DNA of 55,912 nt from Chloroflexi bacterium OLB15 (lineage in GTDB: Bacteria; Chloroflexota; Anaerolineae; Aggregatilineales; Phototrophicaceae). This document shows, in pieces, positions 9,010 through 17,277 of this stretch; the stretch's first letter is position 1; each line of letters starts with the position of its first letter. The stretch covers positions 1 through 55,912 of the forward strand of contig LMZS01000174.1 in assembly GCA_001567085.1 (NCBI GenBank), given 5' to 3'. The notes beneath the pieces were generated by a model. The model did no database searches, was not told the origin of the DNA, and saw only the letters and a program-made list of their open reading frames with translations. Both the position numbers and the translations under genes were made by a program.

Positions 9010-9672
9010 TTACCCATTTTCCGCGGGCGCAGTAACCAGCCCGCAACGTAGCGCATATGCGGCTGCCTGGGTACGGTTATCTAACCGCAGCTTATCCAGA
9101 ATATTCCGCAGGTGAACTTTGACAGTATTGATCGAGATGATTAGCGTATCGGCGATTTCGGCGTTGCTGGCGCCACGAGCGACGAGCTTCAAAACTTCCA
9201 GCTCACGTTGAGTCAGCAGGCTGCCGCCATTCTGCCCATGCGAAGGGGCAGCAACCGCACGCAGAAGGCGCGCGCCCATCGCGCGGGTCATGATGATTTC
9301 CTTACCTTCAACCCCGCGCAGCAGATCGAAAAGCTCATCAGCATCTAAATCTTTAAGAAGATAGCCGGAAGCGCCCAGGCGGATAGCCTGATACAGATCG
9401 TTTTCAGTTTCAGAAGCCGTCAGCATGACCACCGTAACACCAGGGAATTTTTCATGAATGCAGGCGGTCGCTTCCAGTCCGTTGCCATCAGGCATATTGA
9501 TATCCATGAGCACAACATCCGGCTGAAGTTTTGCGGTCATCTCCAGCGCTTCCCGCCCTGAGGAAGCTTCGCCCACCACGCGCACAAGGTCGGCGCGCGT
9601 CTTCATCAGGCTGATCAAGCCTTGTCTAAACAGACAGTGATCATCAGCGACCAGAACTTTTAAAGGAGCCAT
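9010..9672 (-). CDS. NarL/LuxR-family response regulator
   Basis: A 220-aa two-domain regulator. The receiver has the acidic pair DD at 10-11, phospho-acceptor Asp57 in VVLMDINMP, Thr in VVMLTASE and Lys in YLLKDLDADE. The LuxR-type helix-turn-helix is at about 152-215 (LTQRELEVLKLVARGASNAEIADTL, then TVKVHLRNILDKL). It is eight bases upstream of torD and likely cotranscribed with it. The natural partner is the GAF histidine kinase at 1764-2900; kinase and regulator thus frame the dms genes from opposite strands. Confidence 0.9.
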   Translation of the reverse strand: MAPLKVLVADDHCLFRQGLISLMKTRADLVRVVGEASSGREALEMTAKLQPDVVLMDINMPDGNGLEATACIHEKFPGVTVVMLTASETENDLYQAIRLGASGYLLKDLDADELFDLLRGVEGKEIIMTRAMGARLLRAVAAPSHGQNGGSLLTQRELEVLKLVARGASNAEIADTLIISINTVKVHLRNILDKLRLDNRTQAAAYALRCGLVTAPAENG

Positions 9673-9726
9673 CGTCTTACATCCCCGCTCAGCACTTCAC
9701 TTACATTCGCATCCACTATTGGCAGT

Positions 9727-9975
9727 TTATTTGCGAACACGCTCCACCATCAGGGGCATGGACATCACAAAGGGGCATCCGCTGCTGCCGTAACATGAGG
9801 CGCATGAAGCGCCACACTCGCTTACTACCCTGAGTTCACCTTTACGAACCCAGTAATCAATCATGCTTTGCAGCGTGCCAGTATCAATTTCCAGATCGCG
9901 CGCCATCGCCGCAAGGATCAGCGGTTCATTAGCATTGTCAAATCGGGCAAGAACCTGACTGAGTATGCTCGCCAT
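9727..9975 (-). CDS. feoC: FeoC-like winged-helix protein
   Basis: An 82-aa protein starting at an ATG that overlaps the feoB stop by one base (TAATG). The N-terminal 55 residues look like a small winged helix (LEIDTGTLQSMIDYWVRKGELRVV). They are followed by a Cys cluster CGASCASCYGSSGC, as in FeoC proteins that bind an iron-sulfur cluster. FeoC is thought to protect FeoB or sense iron or oxygen. The frame extends upstream inside feoB, but that part is not expected to be translated. Confidence 0.82.
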   Translation of the reverse strand: MASILSQVLARFDNANEPLILAAMARDLEIDTGTLQSMIDYWVRKGELRVVSECGASCASCYGSSGCPFVMSMPLMVERVRK

Positions 9976-12233
9976 TACGCGGTTCCTATTCCCAGCAAAC
10001 TGCCGATTTGATAGACCAGCACTGCGGCAACCCAGGCAATGACGATGGTGTAAGCAAGCTGATAAGCCATCATCCGTGTGCCGAACTCGTGACGCATTGC
10101 TGTGGTTGCTGCCATACAAGGCACGTATAACAGCACAAAGACATTGAACGCAACAGCGGCTAGCGGCGTGAAGCTGTTCATCAGCGCCTGCGACAACGGG
10201 CCGGTATCTTCTTCTTCCTCAGTCGCCGGCAGGAACTGAGCCTCAGGCACGCTGAACACTGGAATTAGATTGATGGTTCGCGGGATGATATTGATAAATT
10301 CCTGAGCCGTCAGCACGGTTGCCTGTGCGAAGGATGTGACGATGCCGGAGATTTCTTCGCCTAATGTTGGCAAGTTTTCATCTTCAGACGCGATCGCCTC
10401 AGATCCACCAACGTAAATCTGGCTCATCGAGCCGATGATGACTTCTTTTGCCAAAAAGCCAGTAAGCAGCGAGCCAGCAGACTGCCAGTTGCCAAAGCCA
10501 GCGGGCGCGAAAACCGGCGCGATCACCTGGCTAACCGTCCCAAACAAGCTGTCTTCTGGAGCGACGGCGTTAAATTCGCCAACGCCCGCATGCGTAGGGA
10601 TCGCCATTAACAGCCAGATCGCGATTGAGCAACTGAGGATGACGGTAGCGGCTTTGCGGACAAAACCACTCGTCCGTTCCCATACATGGGTAACAAGATT
10701 GCGCGGCGTGGGCATACGATAAGGCGGAAGCTCCAGCACGAACGGCTGAGGCGGGGCATTACGGTAAATGGTGCGCTTGGCGACGATACCAGTGGCAAGC
10801 GCGATCAGAATGCCAAGAATATATAAGCTAAACACCAGATTACCCGCTGCCGCGCCGAAAAATGCCGCGCCGAAAATGGCGTATACAGGCAAGCGCGCGC
10901 CACAACTCATGAAAGTGGCGATGAACGCTGTCAATTTACGATCATTTTCGTGTTCAAGCGTGCGGGTTGCATACACAGCAGGCACCGTACAACCGAAGCC
11001 GATCAGCAGCGGCAGAAAGCTTTTGCCATTCAACCCGATGGAGCGCATCAGCCGATCCATCACAAAAGCAGCGCGCGCCATATAGCCAGAATCTTCGAGC
11101 ACGGCAATCGCGGTGTACAGAAATAACAGCACGGGCACAAAGACTAGTACCCCCCCAACACCAGCGACGATACCGTCAATGACTAAAGACTCGACCCATG
11201 TGCCATGAAGGCCGAACAGCATCAGCAGCGCCTGAATGCCGCGTGCCAGCGGCCCGTTGATCAGGCTGTCAGTCCAATCCAGATAGGGGGCGCTGACATT
11301 TGCGGTCAGTTGGAAAACCAGCCACATCATGGCCAGGAAAATTGGCAGCCCCCAGATTTTGTGGGTAACAATGCTGTCTACCCGATCTGAGCGTGTTCGC
11401 ATGAAGGTTTCTGGACGGGTGACCGCGCCGCTTACGGTGCGAGCCACAAAACTGTAACGCGCGCTAGTGATCAAAGTTTCCGGATCTTCGCCCGATGACT
11501 CGGTGATACGGTCTATCATTTCGCTGGCGGCGTCCAGCAGGGAGGAACACCCCATTTTACGTACTGCGGCAACCACTTCCGCATCGTTTTCAAGCAGTTT
11601 TAGCGCCAACCAACGGGGCTTTCCCTGTTCGGCAAGCGCGCCGACAGATGCGATCTCCGCCTCAAGCTTGGAAAGTTCCGCTTCGAGTTCTTCGCCATAA
11701 TCAAGCTGTACTGCTGGCGCTGACTGCCCTTGCTTGATCACCCGTTCAAGCGTCGCTTTAAGCGCCTCAAGGCCAGTGCCACGACTTCCAACCGTCTCCA
11801 CAACTGGCGTGCCGCCAAGCGCAACCGACAGTTGTTTTGGGTCAATCCTGATGCCGCGATTGTGCGCCATATCGCTCATATTCAGCACAAGGATAAGCGG
11901 CATTTCCAGCTCGATAAATTGGGTGACCAGATAAAGATTACGCTCAAGGTTAGAGGCATCAACGACAGCGACCACCACATCAGGATGTTCCTGAATAACA
12001 TAGTCACGGGCTATGCGTTCTTCAACCGAAAATGCGGCAAGACTGTATGTTCCCGGTAAATCAACAACCTGTGTATTCCAGCCCCCAAGCTGGAAAAATC
12101 CCTCTTTTTTCTCGACAGTTTTACCGGGCCAGTTGCCAACATGCTGGCGCGATCCGGTCAAAGCATTAAACAACGTGCTTTTCCCAACGTTAGGGTTGCC
12201 GGCAAGCGCGATAGTCAGGGTTTGAGCAGCCAT
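9975..12233 (-). CDS. feoB: Ferrous iron transport protein B
   Basis: A 752-aa Fe(II) importer of the inner membrane. The N-terminal G domain has G1 GNPNVGKST (12-20), the switch element NWPGKTVEKKEG, G3 DLPGTYSL and G4 NMSD. A guanine-dissociation-inhibitor-like helical part follows to about residue 270, then two Gate domains with many membrane helices, including GCTVPAVYATRTL and SCGARLPVYAIF, where a conserved Cys lies in the pore. Length is typical. It stands in a fur-feoA-feoA-feoB-feoC series, all on the minus strand; only eight bases separate it from the second feoA. Confidence 0.95.
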   Translation of the reverse strand: MAAQTLTIALAGNPNVGKSTLFNALTGSRQHVGNWPGKTVEKKEGFFQLGGWNTQVVDLPGTYSLAAFSVEERIARDYVIQEHPDVVVAVVDASNLERNLYLVTQFIELEMPLILVLNMSDMAHNRGIRIDPKQLSVALGGTPVVETVGSRGTGLEALKATLERVIKQGQSAPAVQLDYGEELEAELSKLEAEIASVGALAEQGKPRWLALKLLENDAEVVAAVRKMGCSSLLDAASEMIDRITESSGEDPETLITSARYSFVARTVSGAVTRPETFMRTRSDRVDSIVTHKIWGLPIFLAMMWLVFQLTANVSAPYLDWTDSLINGPLARGIQALLMLFGLHGTWVESLVIDGIVAGVGGVLVFVPVLLFLYTAIAVLEDSGYMARAAFVMDRLMRSIGLNGKSFLPLLIGFGCTVPAVYATRTLEHENDRKLTAFIATFMSCGARLPVYAIFGAAFFGAAAGNLVFSLYILGILIALATGIVAKRTIYRNAPPQPFVLELPPYRMPTPRNLVTHVWERTSGFVRKAATVILSCSIAIWLLMAIPTHAGVGEFNAVAPEDSLFGTVSQVIAPVFAPAGFGNWQSAGSLLTGFLAKEVIIGSMSQIYVGGSEAIASEDENLPTLGEEISGIVTSFAQATVLTAQEFINIIPRTINLIPVFSVPEAQFLPATEEEEDTGPLSQALMNSFTPLAAVAFNVFVLLYVPCMAATTAMRHEFGTRMMAYQLAYTIVIAWVAAVLVYQIGSLLGIGTA

Positions 12234-12240
12234 AACACAT

Positions 12241-12507
12241 CTACTGTTCCTGTGTGACTAGAATATGGTGGGCTGTGCCCAGCCCGATCACGAGGCGAGA
12301 ATCACTCTTTACCGCCACAATCAGCGGCGACCCCGGATTGGATTGCAAAATTCTGATGGACGCGCCGCGCGACAGGCCGAGCGCGGCCAGACGTTGACGA
12401 ACAGATTCACGTTGTTGAATTTCTACTATCCGCAGGCTTTGCCCCGGCGACGCTAAACTCAACGGCAGCAGGCCACGTGATGGGGAAAGATCGCTTTGGG
12501 CTGTCAT
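12241..12507 (-). CDS. feoA: FeoA-domain protein (second copy)
   Basis: An 88-aa SH3-like FeoA protein with the family pattern LRIVEIQQRESVRQRLAALGLSRGASIRIL and a C-terminal strand VIGLGTAHHILV. FeoA is a small cytoplasmic partner of FeoB. It overlaps the first feoA by 4 bases and ends eight bases before feoB. Two separate feoA genes before one feoB are found in several phyla and may form a hetero-complex. Confidence 0.88.
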   Translation of the reverse strand: MTAQSDLSPSRGLLPLSLASPGQSLRIVEIQQRESVRQRLAALGLSRGASIRILQSNPGSPLIVAVKSDSRLVIGLGTAHHILVTQEQ

Positions 12508-12740
12508 TGCAAATCTACCTGTATCGTTTGCGCTTCAGATTTACGCAGTGAAAGGTGATAGCCGCGCAGTTTGTATTCAAGCGGATCTCCAAGCGGCGCG
12601 CGCTTCAGCAGCATAACGTCAACGCCAGCCACCAGCCCCATATCCATAAGGCGACGGCGTAACGCGCCTTCCCCGCCCACCCTGGTGACTCGTCCCGATT
12701 GACCGGGGAGCAGTTGATCTAACGTGTATGTACTCGACAT
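12504..12740 (-). CDS. feoA: FeoA-domain protein (first copy)
   Basis: A 78-aa FeoA protein: LLPGQSGRVTRVGGEGALRRRLMDMGLVAGVDVMLLKRAPLGDPLEYKLRGYHLSLRKSEAQTIQV. It matches the canonical FeoA better than the copy after it, with the GDP(L/I)EY(K/R)(L/V)RGY(H)LSLR signature. It lies 14 bases after fur and overlaps the second feoA by 4 bases. Confidence 0.9.
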   Translation of the reverse strand: MSSTYTLDQLLPGQSGRVTRVGGEGALRRRLMDMGLVAGVDVMLLKRAPLGDPLEYKLRGYHLSLRKSEAQTIQVDLQ

Positions 12741-12754
12741 CTGTTTGTTATCCC

Positions 12755-13195
12755 TTATTTAGCCGACTGCATATTTCTGCAATCGGGGCAAAGACCGCTG
12801 ACGCAAAGGCATGTAGTCATCACCTGTACCTGTAAATCCTGTTCCAGTTCTTCTTTGAGATGAGCAACCAGTGGAGATGAAAAGCTGATGATTTGATGGC
12901 ATCGCTGGCAGGTAAAATGGTACTGGTCAGGCTTCACGAGTTCGATATATTTGTGGCTGTGTTCAGAAGAAATATAGTAAGGGCGCACAAGCCCAACAGA
13001 CTCCAGCGCGGCAAGCGTGCGGTATATGGTCGCCAGACTCACTGTATGATCGTATTGGCGGGAAACCTGATACAGGGTTTCCGCATCCACCAGTTCCTGA
13101 GAAGCGCTCAGCACATCAACGATCAGTTGACGCTGTACGGTGATACGCCCCCCTGCATCACGAAGTGCTTCCAACGCCCGATCAGAAAATGACAT
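12755..13195 (-). CDS. fur: Fur-family metal-dependent repressor
   Basis: A 146-aa Fur-type regulator. The winged helix covers residues 1-85 (AETLYQVSRQYDHTVSLATIYRTLAALESVGLV). The metal-binding part has HSHKYIE, HFTCQRCHQI and a C-terminal CLCVSGLCPDC, so both Cys pairs of the structural zinc site are present. As the first gene of a feo operon it is most probably an iron sensor that represses itself and feoAABC. From the sequence alone PerR, Zur or Mur-like sensing cannot be excluded. A palindrome 20 bases upstream of its start is the probable operator. Confidence 0.88.
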   Translation of the reverse strand: MSFSDRALEALRDAGGRITVQRQLIVDVLSASQELVDAETLYQVSRQYDHTVSLATIYRTLAALESVGLVRPYYISSEHSHKYIELVKPDQYHFTCQRCHQIISFSSPLVAHLKEELEQDLQVQVMTTCLCVSGLCPDCRNMQSAK

Positions 13196-13214
13196 CCGCG
13201 ATAATTCCTGCTAC

Positions 13215-13229
13215 TGCAACGCATTTGCA
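13215..13229 (-). promoter_or_regulatory. Putative Fur-family operator before fur-feoAABC
   Basis: A perfect palindrome TGCAA-5-TTGCA lies between the start of fur and its upstream region; read on the minus strand it is TGCAAATGCGTTGCA. It differs from the classic TGATAAT iron box but is like the TGCAA...TTGCA sites of some Fur-family members such as Mur. Assignment is by position and symmetry. Confidence 0.55.
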
Positions 13230-13232
13230 ATA

Positions 13233-13538
13233 ACGTGATCGTATAGTGCGTGGATTCTGGTCGCGAGTGATAGATGTCATCATCTTCAGGCGATTCATCA
13301 TATAAAGCAGATTCAACAGCGCGCGGGGCGCCGAGGCAGGCGATCCAGAAGTTGGAAACGGGGCAAGCGTTTGGTTCAGAGCACAAGTATGAGCCGCATT
13401 TGAAACTGATCTCAGGTTATCGGTGGGGTTAGGAAAGCAGCATCACCCTGATGCCCCGGCGCTGACGATGGCTCATTGGAGAAAAAATATCATGTCCGCC
13501 CAACGCATCTTGCGGGCATTTTCTGAATGCGCCGCACA
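13233..13538. other. Intergenic region between fur and the ABC importer genes
   Basis: No convincing gene. A 52-codon plus-strand frame (13274-13432) and an 87-codon minus-strand frame running into fur both lack a good ribosome site. The region holds the fur upstream area on its left side. No tRNA or repeat was recognised. Confidence 0.5.
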
Positions 13539-13556
13539 GGGCGCCATGAAGCGCCC
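13539..13556 (-). terminator. Hairpin after the permease gene
   Basis: A perfect GGGCGC stem with a CATGAA loop lies 12 bases past the end of the last importer gene. It has no T-run, so it could be a pause, a processing site or a weak terminator. Confidence 0.4.
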
Positions 13557-13568
13557 TTCTCTATGCAT

Positions 13569-14453
13569 TTAGCGCATACGGGGATCGAGGATATCGCGCA
13601 GGCCGTCGCCAATGAAATTGAAGGCGATGACGAGGAAAGCAATCGCCGCGCCGGGATAGAGCCACATCCACCACTGATCAAAGTAGTCAATGCCGACGGC
13701 GACCATACGCCCCCATTCTGGCGAGGCGGGTTCTGGCCCCAGCCCAAGGAAGCTCAAACCTGCAAATGTGAGAACGGCATTGCCAACATCCAGCGTAGTC
13801 ATCACCAGCATGGGTGATAAGCAGTTCGGGACGATTGTTTTCCAGAGCAAGTAAAATCGTGACGCGCCCAAACACTGCGCCGCCTCAACGTAATCGTTCG
13901 TCTTAGCTTTGATCACCAGACCGCGCATCATACGGGCATAAGATGGCCACCAAACTACCACTAAGGCGAGAATCGCATTCTGTATACTTGGCCCTAGCGC
14001 AGAGGAAACAGCCATCGCCAGAATGATGGTCGGAAAGGCCATAAACAGCTCTGTCAGGCGCATCAGCAATTCATCGTAGAAGCCGCCCAAATATCCGGCT
14101 ACAGCGCCAACCACACTGCCAATCACGCTGCCAAAGACAATCACCAGCAAACTCGCTGGAATGGTGATTCTGCCGCCATAGAGAACCCGCGAATAAATAT
14201 CACGGCCAAGCTCATCCGTGCCCCAAAGGTGATTCGGGCTGCCAGGCGGCTGTAAGCGCTCGGCTACATTCTGCTGAAGCGGCTGAAATGGCGCAAGAAG
14301 CGGCGCGGCCAATGCGCCCAGTACCCAGGCGATGACGACGATCAGGCCAATCAGCAGCAGCGGATTGCGCCGTAGAATGTTTCCTAATCCGGCGATCCGC
14401 TCACGAGAGCCGGATACGCGGATCGAGGAAATAGTAGAGGATGTCGACGACAA
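13569..14453 (-). CDS. Peptide/nickel-type ABC transporter permease (DppC-like)
   Basis: A 294-aa inner-membrane permease of the peptide/opine/nickel family. The N-terminal region has a first membrane helix LLLIGLIVVIAWVLGALAAPL, then HLWGTDELGRDIYSRVLYGGR, which is the DppC hallmark. The EAA loop reads YVEAAQCLGASRFYLLWKTIVPN and contacts the ATPase. The only start found is a TTG at 14453, which overlaps the DppB-like gene by 53 bases; a GGTGG site precedes it. It is the last gene of the cluster; no DppD/DppF ATPase follows. Confidence 0.88.
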   Translation of the reverse strand: MSSTSSTISSIRVSGSRERIAGLGNILRRNPLLLIGLIVVIAWVLGALAAPLLAPFQPLQQNVAERLQPPGSPNHLWGTDELGRDIYSRVLYGGRITIPASLLVIVFGSVIGSVVGAVAGYLGGFYDELLMRLTELFMAFPTIILAMAVSSALGPSIQNAILALVVVWWPSYARMMRGLVIKAKTNDYVEAAQCLGASRFYLLWKTIVPNCLSPMLVMTTLDVGNAVLTFAGLSFLGLGPEPASPEWGRMVAVGIDYFDQWWMWLYPGAAIAFLVIAFNFIGDGLRDILDPRMR

Positions 14454-15420
14454 AATTAACCACCACGTAGATAAATGCGATCAGCAGGCTTACGCCCATA
14501 ATGGCCGGAAAATCCTGAGATGTGGAGGCGCGGAACATATAACGGCCAATGCCCGGCCACGCGAAAATAGATTCTGTTAAGACGGCACCTGCCAGCAAAT
14601 TGCCATAAGACAGCCCGATCACGGTCACAATTGGAAGCATAGCGTTGCGCAAGCCGTGCTTCATCACCACGATGCTTTCGCGCACCCCTTTAGATCGCGC
14701 GGTACGCATGTAATCCATGCTCAAGATTTCGAGCATCGAAGAGCGCGTTACGCGGCTGATCAAGCCAGCGATATAAAGCGCCAGCACCAGACCGGGCAAG
14801 ATCAGGTGAGAAGCCGCATCAAGGAAAAGATCGGGCCGCCCGGCAAGCAGGCTGTCTACCGTGAACAAGCCTGTCACTGTTGGAGGGTCGCGTAAAGTTA
14901 CCGTTAGCCGTCCCGGCCCGGCAGCAATTCCTAACTGGGCATGAAACACGCTCAGGAATAGCAGCGCCAGCACAAAGACAGGCACACTCACGCCGATCAC
15001 GGCAACCGCGCGCGCGATAAAGTCTATCGGGCGATTGCGCCATACAGCCGAGACGATGCCCAGCCCAACGCCGATAAAAATGCCGAAAACGGTGGCTACA
15101 GTTGCCAGCTCGATAGTTGCTGGAAGGAACTTGGCGATATCTTCGGCAACCGGCTGACGGGTTTTGATCGAGCGGCCGAGATTCCCTTGAAGCAGATTGC
15201 CAAGATAGGTGAAATACTGCTCAATGGGCGGTTTATCCAGCCCCCACTCAGCGCGAAATGCAGCGACGATTGCTTCGTTGTTCAACTGGCTAGGCGGCAG
15301 GTTGGTATTGATCGGGTCAGCGGGTATCGCGTTGGCAATGAGAAACGATACAAAAGTGATCCCAATCAGTAATGGGATGATTAGCAGGATACGTCGAAGG
15401 GCGTACTGCGCAAGCGACAT
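14401..15420 (-). CDS. Peptide/nickel-type ABC transporter permease (DppB-like)
   Basis: A 339-aa permease with the DppB features: MSLAQYALRRILLIIPLLIGITFVSF at the N-terminus, six membrane helices and the EAA loop YMRTARSKGVRESIVVMKHGLRNAMLPIVTV. It makes the pore together with the DppC-like protein encoded next. It is separated from the binding-protein gene by 81 bases holding a strong stem-loop (15451-15488). Confidence 0.9.
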   Translation of the reverse strand: MSLAQYALRRILLIIPLLIGITFVSFLIANAIPADPINTNLPPSQLNNEAIVAAFRAEWGLDKPPIEQYFTYLGNLLQGNLGRSIKTRQPVAEDIAKFLPATIELATVATVFGIFIGVGLGIVSAVWRNRPIDFIARAVAVIGVSVPVFVLALLFLSVFHAQLGIAAGPGRLTVTLRDPPTVTGLFTVDSLLAGRPDLFLDAASHLILPGLVLALYIAGLISRVTRSSMLEILSMDYMRTARSKGVRESIVVMKHGLRNAMLPIVTVIGLSYGNLLAGAVLTESIFAWPGIGRYMFRASTSQDFPAIMGVSLLIAFIYVVVNFVVDILYYFLDPRIRLS

Positions 15421-15450
15421 AGATACGCTTTTCTGATCAGGTCAAACGGT

Positions 15451-15488
15451 GAAAAAGGCGCGAGAGGGCGACTGCTTTGCCCTCTCGC
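15451..15488 (-). terminator. Intercistronic stem-loop with T-run between binding-protein and permease genes
   Basis: A perfect 10-bp stem GCGAGAGGGC (15460-15469 with 15479-15488) has a 9-base loop. Read on the minus strand it is followed by GCCTTTTTC. Such partial terminators or RNA stabilisers after binding-protein genes keep that protein in excess over the permeases. Confidence 0.75.
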
Positions 15489-15501
15489 ACAAGAACAATG
15501 C

Positions 15502-17076
15502 TTATTCCGCGCGGCTTAGCAGCGCTACGTCAAGCAGCCACTGCGGATGCCAGACATACCCCTGAAGGTCAGCAGCGAGGGCAGTTTGTACATCTGGTTG
15601 GATGAACGGCGCCCAGGGGCTGTTTTCAAGCGTGTAGGCCTGAAGTTGCGTAAACAATTCTTCACGGGCTGCGGGATCGGTGGCGATACGCGCTTCAGCA
15701 ACCATCGCGTTCAGTTCCTCAGAGGCAACGTCTGGCGTCCACAGCGCACGCTCATCAGCCACTTTACCGCCGGGCAGGAACGAGAGGAAGTCAATCGGGT
15801 CGAGCACGTCAGGGCCCCAGAACCAGTAACCAAAGCCTTCCTGACCGGTACGGTAGCTTTCCAGCGCCACCTGAAGTTCAGCAGGCGCGAGGGTCACGTT
15901 AATGCCGATTTCAGCAAGGTCTGCCTGAATCTTCTGGGCGTTGGTATCCATGTTCACGCCCTGGAAGGTAAAGGTCGGGTATTCGAGGGTGATATCGAAT
16001 CCATCCGCGTAACCGGCTTCAGCCAACAGCGCGCGGGCGCCATCCAGATCACGCTGAACGCCCTGCTCTGGCGCGAAAGAGTATGCGTTGCCGTAGAACA
16101 TCATGCTGCCAGGCTGCACACCACCCCATAGAGCGGCATAGCCGGGATAATCCAGCGCCATGCGCACGGCACGCTGCACCAGTGGGTCAGCCATCGGGCC
16201 GCCAATATCCGGGTTCGCGTTCATGAGCAGGAAGTGGACAATATTACCGGGGCCACGGAAGATCGTTATATTGGGGTTGCCTTCCAGCGGCGCAATCTGA
16301 TCCGAAGTCAGGTCAAGAGCCAGATCAATTTCGCCTGATTCCAGCGCCACCTTCTGCGTGGCGGGTTCGGGAATATTGGTGATGATAACACGATCAAAAT
16401 ACGGGGCGTCGCCGTAATAGTTCTCGTTGCGAACCAGCACGGTTTCGACCTGTGGCTCCCAACTTTCCAGAATGTACGGGCCAGAGCCAGCCGAATTGCT
16501 GTTCAGGAAATCGAGCGCAGCATCAGTAGTTGCAGCATCTTCGGCCGCGCTGCCACCGTTAGCGGTCACTACTTCTGAATTTGTGATCCCAAAGGCAGTA
16601 TTGGCAAGGTTGGCAAGGAAAGCAGGACTCACATCAGAGAGGGTGAAGGTTACGGTATCGGCATCGTCAGCCACCACATCGGCAATGATTGCCGCGAGGA
16701 AAGACGGGCTGCCCTGAATATTCTTCAGACGGTTGACGGAATAGACCACATCTTCCGCCGTGACGGGGCTGCCATCCGAAAAGACAGCGGCAGGGTTCAG
16801 GTTGAAGGTGTAGCTCAAACCATCATCGGAAATCGTCCAGTCGGTGGCAAGCATCGGCAGAATTTCAGCCGCGCTGTCATCCGGGAAAGTGACCAGTGTT
16901 TCATAGAGCGCGCGATGTATCACGCCAGTAGTTTGGGTATAACCACGCGCAGGGTCAAGCGAGTCGGTACTTTCGGCGTGCCCGATGACAAGGACACGTT
17001 CTTCTTGCGCGCTTGCAAATGATGTCGCCAGCATGGCAATAGCCAGCAGAATTGCCAAAAATCGCAGCAATTTCAT
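15502..17076 (-). CDS. ABC transporter substrate-binding protein, family 5 (DppA/OppA-like)
   Basis: A secreted solute-binding protein of about 524 aa. AGGAG seven bases upstream fixes the start at 17076 rather than at the in-frame 17097. The signal peptide MKLLRFLAILLAIAMLATSFASA ends in an AxA site; no lipobox Cys follows, unusual for a single-membrane-type binding protein. The SBP_bac_5 pattern is clear: ESTDSLDPARGYTQTTGVIHRALYETL, LSYTFNLNPAAVFSDGSPVTAEDVVYSVNRL, GSGPYILESW and VRMALDYPGY. Ligand could be peptides or other compounds. It is divergent from the M24 peptidase operon, which suggests related substrates. Confidence 0.9.
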   Translation of the reverse strand: MKLLRFLAILLAIAMLATSFASAQEERVLVIGHAESTDSLDPARGYTQTTGVIHRALYETLVTFPDDSAAEILPMLATDWTISDDGLSYTFNLNPAAVFSDGSPVTAEDVVYSVNRLKNIQGSPSFLAAIIADVVADDADTVTFTLSDVSPAFLANLANTAFGITNSEVVTANGGSAAEDAATTDAALDFLNSNSAGSGPYILESWEPQVETVLVRNENYYGDAPYFDRVIITNIPEPATQKVALESGEIDLALDLTSDQIAPLEGNPNITIFRGPGNIVHFLLMNANPDIGGPMADPLVQRAVRMALDYPGYAALWGGVQPGSMMFYGNAYSFAPEQGVQRDLDGARALLAEAGYADGFDITLEYPTFTFQGVNMDTNAQKIQADLAEIGINVTLAPAELQVALESYRTGQEGFGYWFWGPDVLDPIDFLSFLPGGKVADERALWTPDVASEELNAMVAEARIATDPAAREELFTQLQAYTLENSPWAPFIQPDVQTALAADLQGYVWHPQWLLDVALLSRAE

Positions 17077-17122
17077 GAAGCACTCTCCTACTAACAAGAT
17101 AACTTTACGATGGCAAAGAGCA

Positions 17123-17151
17123 ATTGTAACGAACTGTTAAATTGCGGTCAA
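17123..17151 (-). promoter_or_regulatory. Sigma70-type promoter for the ABC importer
   Basis: On the minus strand TTGACC, a 17-base spacer and TACAAT. The start codon is 47 bases downstream of the -10 box. Confidence 0.7.
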
Positions 17152-17212
17152 AAGATTAACGCAGCAAGTTTACGATTGTAATATTTAAGCGGATGGAAAT
17201 AGACCCACCGCG

Positions 17213-17241
17213 TTGACACTTCTCTACGCGCGTGTTATTTC
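17213..17241 (+). promoter_or_regulatory. Sigma70-type promoter for the M24 peptidase operon
   Basis: TTGACA, 17 bases, TATTTC, 36 bases before the ATG. The -35 box is perfect and the -10 box moderate. Confidence 0.6.
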
Positions 17242-17277
17242 TCAGCTATCATTCTGCCATAAAAGGGTACCAACCTC

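Noticed and set aside
13123..13386. 87-codon minus-strand frame with Cys-rich start, overlapping fur
   Set aside because: It overlaps the fur start and operator, has no ribosome site and would abolish the fur leader.
13274..13432. 52-codon plus-strand frame in the fur intergenic region
   Set aside because: No good ribosome site and no recognisable motif; composition like noncoding sequence.
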